DNA of 45,242 nt from Thermomicrobiales bacterium (GTDB taxonomy: Bacteria > Chloroflexota > Chloroflexia > Thermomicrobiales > CADCWN01), in assembly GCA_030446685.1 (NCBI GenBank), contig JAUJMV010000027.1, forward strand, positions 2,508 to 47,749. Reading direction: 5' to 3'. The notes below the pieces were generated by a model. The model was given only the letters and a program-made list of their open reading frames with translations. It made no database searches and was not told where the DNA came from. Below are positions 40,279 to 45,242 of the stretch, piece by piece (position 1 is the first letter of the stretch; each line of letters starts with the position of its first letter). Both the position numbers and the translations under genes were made by a program.

Positions 40279-40927
40279 ACGTCACGGCGGCGGTCTTCGA
40301 CGTGGACAACACCCCGCTGCCCGGCACGTCCTCCGAGCAGCCGTCGCGCTATCTGATCCGGCGCGCCGGCACTTCGGCCCGCGCGCGGCCGCCGGCACCT
40401 GCTGGCGCTGGTGCGCCACGCCCGACTCGGCGGCCCCCGCGCCGTCCTGCGCGAGCAGCGGCCCTACATCCGCGGCTGGGAGGTGGCGCTGCTCGCCGCG
40501 CTGGCGGAGGAGGCGTTCGCGGCGGTGATCGCCCCGCGCCTGTCGGGGCAAGGTGGCGCGGGTCCGCCGGCACCAGGCGGCGGGGCATCTGGTCGCGCTC
40601 CTCTCCGGCGCCCCGCCCTTCCTGCTGGCCCTGCTCGGTCAACTGCTCGGCATCGCGCAGGTCATCGGGACGCCGCTGGCCGTCGAGGACGGGGCCTACA
40701 CCGGCGGACTGGCGGGCAAGCACCTCTACGGCCCGGAGAAGGCGGTCCTCGCCGCGCGCTTCGCCCGCCAGCACGCGGTCGACCTGGCCGCCTCCTACGC
40801 CTACGCCGACCACCACAGCGACGCCCGGTTCCTGCTCCTCTTCGGCCACCCGGTCTGCGTCAACCCCACCCCGCGCCTGCGCCGCCTCGCCGCGCGCTTC
40901 GGCTGGCCGGTCGAGACGTTCCGGTAG
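40279..40927 (+). pseudogene. HAD-IB phosphatase, copy 1 (error-laden 5' half)
   Basis: The start AAVFDVDNTPLPGTSSE holds the HAD motif I (DxDxT) of PSP-like subfamily IB enzymes. The first ~150 nt are frameshifted; from about 40546 the frame is open and reads HLVALLSGAPPFLLALLGQL (motif II Ser), LYGPEKAVLAARFARQHAVD (motif III Lys) and YAYADHHSDARFLLLFGHPV (motif IV Asp) to the stop at 40927. HAD-IB enzymes act on phosphoserine or lipid-phosphate-like substrates. The 3' ~490 nt are repeated almost unchanged at 42795-43290. Only this copy has the 5' end. Confidence 0.7.
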
Positions 40928-41089
40928 CCGCGCCCCGGCGCGCGGGAAACACCGCGCCGGCCCGGACGTAGTGATCGGCAGCGCCGGCCGGCCTCTTGCC
41001 TTTCTCGGTGGCTGTACTACACTGGCGGGCGGGGCGGGGTCGCGGGCGGCGACGGGCCGCCTGGCGAGCAGCGACACGGCCGGCCGTTG

Positions 41090-42215
41090 ATGACCCCCGG
41101 GTGCCAGATGAGTGTGGTCGAGCGGACAGCGCCGAGCGGCGCGCGCGAACGGGCCGAGGGTGGTCCCGGCGGAACTCGACGGGCGAATGCCGCGCGTCGC
41201 GCCGAGCGGTTCAAGCCCTACGAGCGGACGCCCGCGCCGCGCGGCCTGACCACCAAGCAGTGGCTCGCCGCAACCTCGCCGAGTTCGAGCCTCGTCACCA
41301 CGACCGTGCCGCTCTGATCGGCTACTGGTTCGCGGATCGCTTCGCCGACCTCTTCTACCGCTTCTCCCCGGCTATCGCGGCAACGTGATCGACAATCTAC
41401 GGCGTGTCCTCGGCGACGACGCCGACCTCGATCTGCTGCGCGCGAAAGCGCGCCAGACCTCGCTACAGCGCGCGCAACTTCTACGACCTGATGCGCGTGC
41501 GCCGCCTGCCCGCCGCCGCGCTCGAGCGCAGCGTCCAGGTGATCGGCCCGGGGAGCCGGTCGAGCGGGCGATCGGGCGCGGGAAGGGGGTGATCTTCGTC
41601 ACCGGCCACCTCGGCGCGTTCGACTTCGCCGGCCAGATGATCCCCCTGCGCGGCTACCACGCGTCCTCGTCACCGTGCGCACGGTCGCCGAGTTCATCCA
41701 CGAGGGGGTCACCTACCTGCGGGCGAGCAAGGGCTTCGACCTGGAGGAGGCGACGCCGGGCGGGCTGCGGCGGCTGATGCGCGCCCTGCGCCAGGGCGGG
41801 ACGATCGGCCTGGCGACCGACCGCGACTTCGTGCGCAACGGCGTGCCGGTGCGCTTCTTCGGCCACGAGACGACGCTGCCGGCCGGCGCGTGCGGCTCGC
41901 GCTGGAGACCGGGGCGCCGATCGTCGTGATGATCCCGCCGGCACGCCACCGCCACACCTTCACGCTCGAAGAACCGCCTGGGTGGAGAAGAGCGGCGATC
42001 TCGACGCCGACATCCGGCGCGGCCTCGGAGCGGGTCGTCGGCCGGCTGGAGCGCATCCGGGTCGCGCCCGAGCAGTGGGTGATGTTCCAGCGCGTCTGGC
42101 CCGCCGCCCCGCCGCCGCCGATCGCCGTCTTCCCGGTCGGCTCCCGCTGGCGGGCCGCGTCCTCGGCGGCGAGACCTCCTCGAAGGCCGCCGCGCCGAAG
42201 CCGCCGCCGCCGTAG
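41090..42215 (+). pseudogene. lysophospholipid acyltransferase (HtrB/PatA-like), copy 1, many deletions
   Basis: Aligns along its whole length to the intact gene at 43454-44599 but with a frame change every 50-150 nt. Recognisable blocks include GLTTKQWL, HLGAFDFAGQMIPLRGYH (the H-x4-D active site), EEATPGGLRRLMRALRQGGT and AVRL/RLALETGAPIVVMI. It cannot be translated as it stands. See copy 2 for function. Confidence 0.8.
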
Positions 42216-42331
42216 GCGGGTCGAAGGTCGAACTGCTCTCGCACTTCCCCGGCAAGGTGGATCGCCTCTGGGGGAAGCACCCGGCGGCACCCCTGATTCT
42301 TCGACCTTCAAACCTTCGACCTTCGACGCCG

Positions 42332-42785
42332 TCAGCGGTAGTTGGTGAACTGCAGCGCGACCGGGTAGTCCTCGGCCTTCAGCGTCGATCACCGCCTGCA
42401 GGTCGTCGCGGTTCTTGGCCATCACGCGCACCGCGACGCCCTGGATCTGCGGCGTCACCTGCTGAAGTCGGGGGATGCTTGGTCGCGCTTGGCGAAGTCC
42501 TCGGCGATACCCGACCTTCAGCGCGACCGGCCGCGCGGGTCGCCGCTCGGCCTCCTCGACCGAGTCGAGGATCTTCAGCGAGAGCCCGGTGCAGGAGCTT
42601 GCCTTCCAGCACGTCGACCCCGACGAGGCCAGCTCGCTGGCGGTGTTGATCGCGATGCTGTTCTTCTCCAGCCGATCGTCGTCCGGGTGTCCTTCAGGTC
42701 GCGTCGCCTCGCGCACCGTTCGATCGACCGCGTTCTTCAGCTCCTGCCGGTCGAACGGAGGCGATGTCGAACGCCTCGCCGCCAT
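42332..42785 (-). pseudogene. yajQ, copy 1, many deletions
   Basis: Aligns to the intact yajQ at 44735-45226 but is ~38 nt shorter, with breaks throughout (for example [17 protein letters not shown] against [18 protein letters not shown], and the start codon region altered). It is not translatable in one frame. See copy 2 for function. Confidence 0.8.
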
Positions 42786-42794
42786 CGTATCGAC

Positions 42795-43290
42795 CCCCCG
42801 CGCCGTCCTGCGCGAGCAGCGGCCCTACATCCGCGGCTGGGAGGTGGCGCGGCTCGCCGCGCTGGCGGAGGAGGCGTTCGCGGCGGTGATCGCCCCGCGC
42901 CTGTCGGGGCAGGCGGTGGCGCGGGTCCGCCGGCACCAGGAGGGGGGGCATCTGGTCGCGCTCCTCTCCGGCGCCCCGCCCTTCCTGCTGGCCCCGCTCG
43001 GCCGCCTGCTCGGCATCGCGCAGGTCATCGGGACGCCGCTGGCCGTCGAGGACGGGGCCTACACCGGCGGACTGGCGGGGAAGCACCTCTACGGCCCGGA
43101 GAAGGCGGTCCTCGCCGCGCGCTTCGCCCGCCAGCACGCGGTCGACCTGGCCGCCTCCTACGCCTACGCCGACCACCACAGCGACGCCCGGTTCCTGCTC
43201 CTCTTCGGCCACCCGGTCTGCGTCAACCCCACCCCGCGCCTGCGCCGCCTCGCCGCGCGCTTCGGCTGGCCGGTCGAGACGTTCCGGTAG
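42795..43290 (+). pseudogene. HAD-IB phosphatase, copy 2, 5' end missing at the duplication junction
   Basis: Clean open sequence of the 3' ~490 nt of the gene: RAVLREQRPYIRGWEVARLA, HLVALLSGAPPFLLAPLGRL, LYGPEKAVLAARFARQHAVD, YAYADHHSDARFLLLFGHPV, stop at 43290. HAD motifs II, III and IV are intact; motif I is absent because the sequence enters here from the yajQ upstream region. In the real genome the 5' end is most likely the one seen at 40279 in the damaged copy, so the gene itself is probably whole. It precedes the acyltransferase. Confidence 0.75.
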
Positions 43291-43359
43291 CCGCGCCCCG
43301 GCGCGCGGGAAACACCGCGCCGGCCCGGACGTAGTGATCGGTAGCGCCGGCCGGCCCTC

Positions 43360-43387
43360 TTGCCTTTCTCGGTGGCTGTACTACACT
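43360..43387 (+). promoter_or_regulatory. candidate promoter of the acyltransferase gene
   Basis: TTGCCT (43360-43365) and TACACT (43382-43387) with a 16-nt spacer, 70 nt before the ATG at 43454. The same boxes are present in copy 1 (from 40996). Confidence 0.45.
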
Positions 43388-43453
43388 GGCGGGCGGGGCG
43401 GGGTCGCGGGCGGCGACGGGCCGCCTGGCGAGCAGCGACACGGCCGGCCGTTG

Positions 43454-44599
43454 ATGACCCCCGGGTGCCAGATGAGTGTGGTCGAGCGGACAGCGCGCGA
43501 GCGGCGCGCGGCGAACGGGCCGAGGGTGGTCCCGGCGGAACTGCGACGGGCGAATGCCGCGCGTCGCGCCGAGCGGTTCAAGCCCTACGAGCGGACGCCC
43601 GCGCCGCGCGGCCTGACCACCAAGCAGTGGCTCAGCCGCAACCTCGCCGAGTTCGCCAGCCTCGTCACCACGACCGTGCCGCTCGGGATCGGCTACTGGT
43701 TCGCGGATCGCTTCGCCGACCTCTTCTACCGCTTCTCCCCCGGCTATCGCGGCAACGTGATCGACAATCTACGGCGTGTCCTCGGCGACGACGCCGACCT
43801 CGATCTGCTGCGCGCGAAAGCGCGCCAGACCTTTCGCTACAGCGCGCGCAACTTCTACGACCTGATGCGCGTGCGCCGCCTGCCCGCCGCCGCGCTCGAG
43901 CGCAGCGTCCAGGTGATCGGCTCCTGGGAGCCGGTCGAGCGGGCGATCGGGCGCGGGAAGGGGGTGATCTTCGTCACCGGCCACCTCGGCGCGTTCGACT
44001 TCGCCGGCCAGATGATCCCCCTGCGCGGCTACCACTCGGTCCTCGTCACCGTGCGCACGGTCAGCGAGTTCATCCACGAGGGGGTCACCTACCTGCGGGC
44101 GAGCAAGGGCTTCGACCTGGAGGAGGCGACGCCGGGCGGGCTGCGGCGGCTGATGCGCGCCCTGCGCCAGGGCGGGACGATCGGCCTGGCGACCGACCGC
44201 GACTTCGTGCGCAACGGCGTGCCGGTGCGCTTCTTCGGCCACGAGACGACGCTGCCGGCCGGCGCGGTGCGGCTCGCGCTGGAGACCGGGGCGCCGATCG
44301 TCGTGATGATCTCCCGCCGGCACCGCCACCGCCACACCTTCACGCTCGAAGAACCGTTCTGGGTGGAGAAGAGCGGCGATCTCGACGCCGACATCCGGCG
44401 CGGCCTGGAGCGGGTCGTCGGCCGGCTGGAGCAGCACATCCGGGTCGCGCCCGAGCAGTGGGTGATGTTCCAGCGCGTCTGGCCCGCCGCCCCGCCGCCG
44501 CCGATCGCCGTCTTCCCGGTCGGCTCCCCGCTGGAGGGCCGCGTCCTCGGCGGCGAGACCTCCTCGAAGGCCGCCGAGCCGAAGCCGCCGCCGCCGTAG
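43454..44599 (+). CDS. HtrB/PatA-like lysophospholipid acyltransferase
   Basis: A 381-residue membrane-associated acyltransferase of the LABLAT/HtrB group. The active site is VIFVTGHLGAFDFAGQM (His ~176, Asp ~181, H-x4-D). Other family blocks: IDNLRRVLGDDADLDLLRAK, ARNFYDLMRVRRLP, GGTIGLATDRDFVRNGVPVR, FFGHETTLPAGAVRLALETG and PEQWVMFQRVW (the last like the family's 'P.qW.w.h.rW'). In Gram-negatives the family acylates lipid A; in mycobacteria PatA acylates phosphatidylinositol mannosides. With a CDP-alcohol phosphatidyltransferase and a HAD-IB phosphatase just upstream, acylation of a phospho- or glycophospholipid is likely. Starts possible at ATG 43454 (used) or 43472. The end is Pro-rich (EPKPPPP). 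It converges on yajQ. Confidence 0.85.
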   Translation: MTPGCQMSVVERTARERRAANGPRVVPAELRRANAARRAERFKPYERTPAPRGLTTKQWLSRNLAEFASLVTTTVPLGIGYWFADRFADLFYRFSPGYRGNVIDNLRRVLGDDADLDLLRAKARQTFRYSARNFYDLMRVRRLPAAALERSVQVIGSWEPVERAIGRGKGVIFVTGHLGAFDFAGQMIPLRGYHSVLVTVRTVSEFIHEGVTYLRASKGFDLEEATPGGLRRLMRALRQGGTIGLATDRDFVRNGVPVRFFGHETTLPAGAVRLALETGAPIVVMISRRHRHRHTFTLEEPFWVEKSGDLDADIRRGLERVVGRLEQHIRVAPEQWVMFQRVWPAAPPPPIAVFPVGSPLEGRVLGGETSSKAAEPKPPPP

Positions 44600-44603
44600 G
44601 CGG

Positions 44604-44729
44604 GTCGAAGGTCGAAGGTCTGAAGGTCGAAGGTCAGGCGTACCCCGGCAAGGTGGATCGCGCTGTGGGCGGAAGCCGTTACCCGGCGGGCACCCCTGAC
44701 TTTCGACCTTCAAACCTTCGACCTTCGAC
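44604..44729. repeat. inverted GTCGAAG arrays between convergent genes
   Basis: Four GTCGAAG-type units (44604-44635) face four complementary CTTCGAC-type units (44702-44729), between the stops of the acyltransferase and yajQ genes. They would form a long stem in RNA from either side. Copy 1 has a shortened version (42219-42232 and 42300-42327). Confidence 0.7.
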
Positions 44730-44734
44730 CCCTG

Positions 44735-45226
44735 TCAGCGGTAGTTGGTGAACTGCAGCGCGACCGGGTAGTCCTCGGCCTTCAGCGTCTGGATCACCGC
44801 CTGCAGGTCGTCGCGGTTCTTGGCCATCACGCGCACCGCGTCGCCCTGGATCTGCGGCGTCACCTTCTTGAAGTCGGTGCGGATGCGCTTGGTGAGCTGC
44901 TTGGCGAAGTCCTCGGCGATCCCCTCCTTCAGCGCGACCGCCTGCCGCGCGCGGCCGCCGCTGGCCTCCTCGACCTTGCCGTAGTCGAGGATCTTCAGCG
45001 AGAGCCCGCGCCGCAGGAGCTTGCTCTCCAGCACGTCGCGCACCGAGTTGAGCGCCAGCTCGCTGGCGGTGTTGATCGCGATGCTGTTCTTCTCCAGCTC
45101 GATCGTCGTCCGGGTGTCCTTCAGGTCGTAGCGCGTCTGCACCTCGCGCACCGTCTGATCGACCGCGTTCTTCAGCTCCTGCCGGTCGAACGACGAGACG
45201 ATGTCGAACGAATGCTGCTCCGCCAT
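44735..45226 (-). CDS. yajQ: YajQ family nucleotide / cyclic-di-GMP-binding protein
   Basis: A 163-residue protein of the YajQ/UPF0234 family: [60 protein letters not shown] and [20 protein letters not shown] then [10 protein letters not shown] are the family's signature blocks in the usual order. Members bind nucleotides; in Xanthomonas and Pseudomonas relatives bind c-di-GMP and act with a transcription factor. The GGDEF/EAL protein at 15-17 kb could supply c-di-GMP, but that link is inference. ATG at 45226 follows AAGGAG with a 10-nt spacer. Intact. Confidence 0.95.
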   Translation of the reverse strand: MAEQHSFDIVSSFDRQELKNAVDQTVREVQTRYDLKDTRTTIELEKNSIAINTASELALNSVRDVLESKLLRRGLSLKILDYGKVEEASGGRARQAVALKEGIAEDFAKQLTKRIRTDFKKVTPQIQGDAVRVMAKNRDDLQAVIQTLKAEDYPVALQFTNYR

Positions 45227-45242
45227 CCTATCGTCACTCCTT

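Larger units (their letters stand above)
40434..45242. repeat. tandem 2.4-kb duplication: error-laden copy (40434-42794), clean copy (42795-45242)
   Basis: The unit runs from inside the HAD-IB gene through the acyltransferase to just upstream of yajQ. Matching endpoints give 2,347 nt (40439-42785) in copy 1 and 2,427 nt (42800-45226) in copy 2, so copy 1 lacks about 80 nt net. Sampled differences are mostly 1-3 base deletions in copy 1 (for example near 41268, 41288, 41313 against 43632, 43657, 43684). Copy 2 has intact frames. Confidence 0.9.

Noticed and set aside
40434-42794. A true gene duplication followed by pseudogene decay
   Set aside because: The copies differ mostly by small deletions all in one copy, spread evenly over coding and non-coding parts. 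That is an error profile, not evolution.

Overview
The window is very GC-rich chromosomal DNA from a bacterium with Gram-positive-style lipoproteins. It carries a tRNA-Cys, housekeeping genes (mutM, DNA photolyase, mrp, moaA, yajQ) and several families common in Chloroflexota: a DUF4015-type glycosidase with carboxypeptidase-regulatory repeats, an FHA protein, an Os1348/NHLP-like small protein and an MmyB-type regulator. A Thermomicrobia-like Chloroflexota is my best guess, from gene content and base composition only.

Layout. 1-20.9 kb is ordinary chromosome: the 3' end of an aminoglycoside-phosphotransferase-like gene, a lipoprotein, an XRE/MmyB regulator, a LigB-type dioxygenase, a polysaccharide deacetylase, a GH-like protein, tRNA-Cys, a Nudix hydrolase, a secreted subtilisin-like protease, a VOC protein, mutM, a HEAT-repeat protein, photolyase, a GGDEF/EAL protein, a monooxygenase-domain protein, PPK2 and a reduced IscU-like protein. 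20.9-21.7 kb is a VapBC-type toxin-antitoxin pair.

21,846-31,320 is a compact integrated element. A perfect 30-bp direct repeat bounds it. The right copy is the last codons and stop of mrp, so the element sits in the 3' end of mrp and leaves that gene intact. Just inside both ends lies a near-identical 21-bp sequence, a candidate integrase arm site. The element encodes an excisionase-like HTH protein, a RepB-type primase with a PriCT-2 domain, a P-loop ATPase with a C-terminal winged helix, a PD-(D/E)XK nuclease, a string of small overlapping unknown genes, a few leftward genes and a tyrosine integrase. No capsid, packaging, relaxase or conjugation gene was seen. Inside the ATPase gene, in the part coding for a low-complexity tail, are ten copies of an 8-mer (CCGTTGCA or CCGTTGCG) in both orientations, including a perfect 24-bp palindrome. 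This looks like an iteron-type origin nested in a replication gene, in the manner of phage lambda ori inside gene O. This element is the most novel thing in the window.

31.3-35.2 kb is mrp, moaA and an FHA protein, all leftward. 35.2-42.8 kb is poor sequence: no intact gene, a decayed IS5-like element, two tRNA genes broken by small indels, and a phospholipid-type cluster (CDP-alcohol phosphatidyltransferase, HAD-IB phosphatase, HtrB/PatA-like acyltransferase, YajQ) full of small deletions. From 42.8 kb the last 2.4 kb of this is repeated in clean, fully open form. The error-laden copy is about 80 nt shorter over matching endpoints and the sampled differences are mostly small deletions. I read this as uncorrected long-read sequence joined to a good contig without trimming the overlap, not as a real duplication. 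Frameshifts in otherwise conserved genes elsewhere (Nudix, protease, moaA, FHA) fit a lower level of the same indel error.
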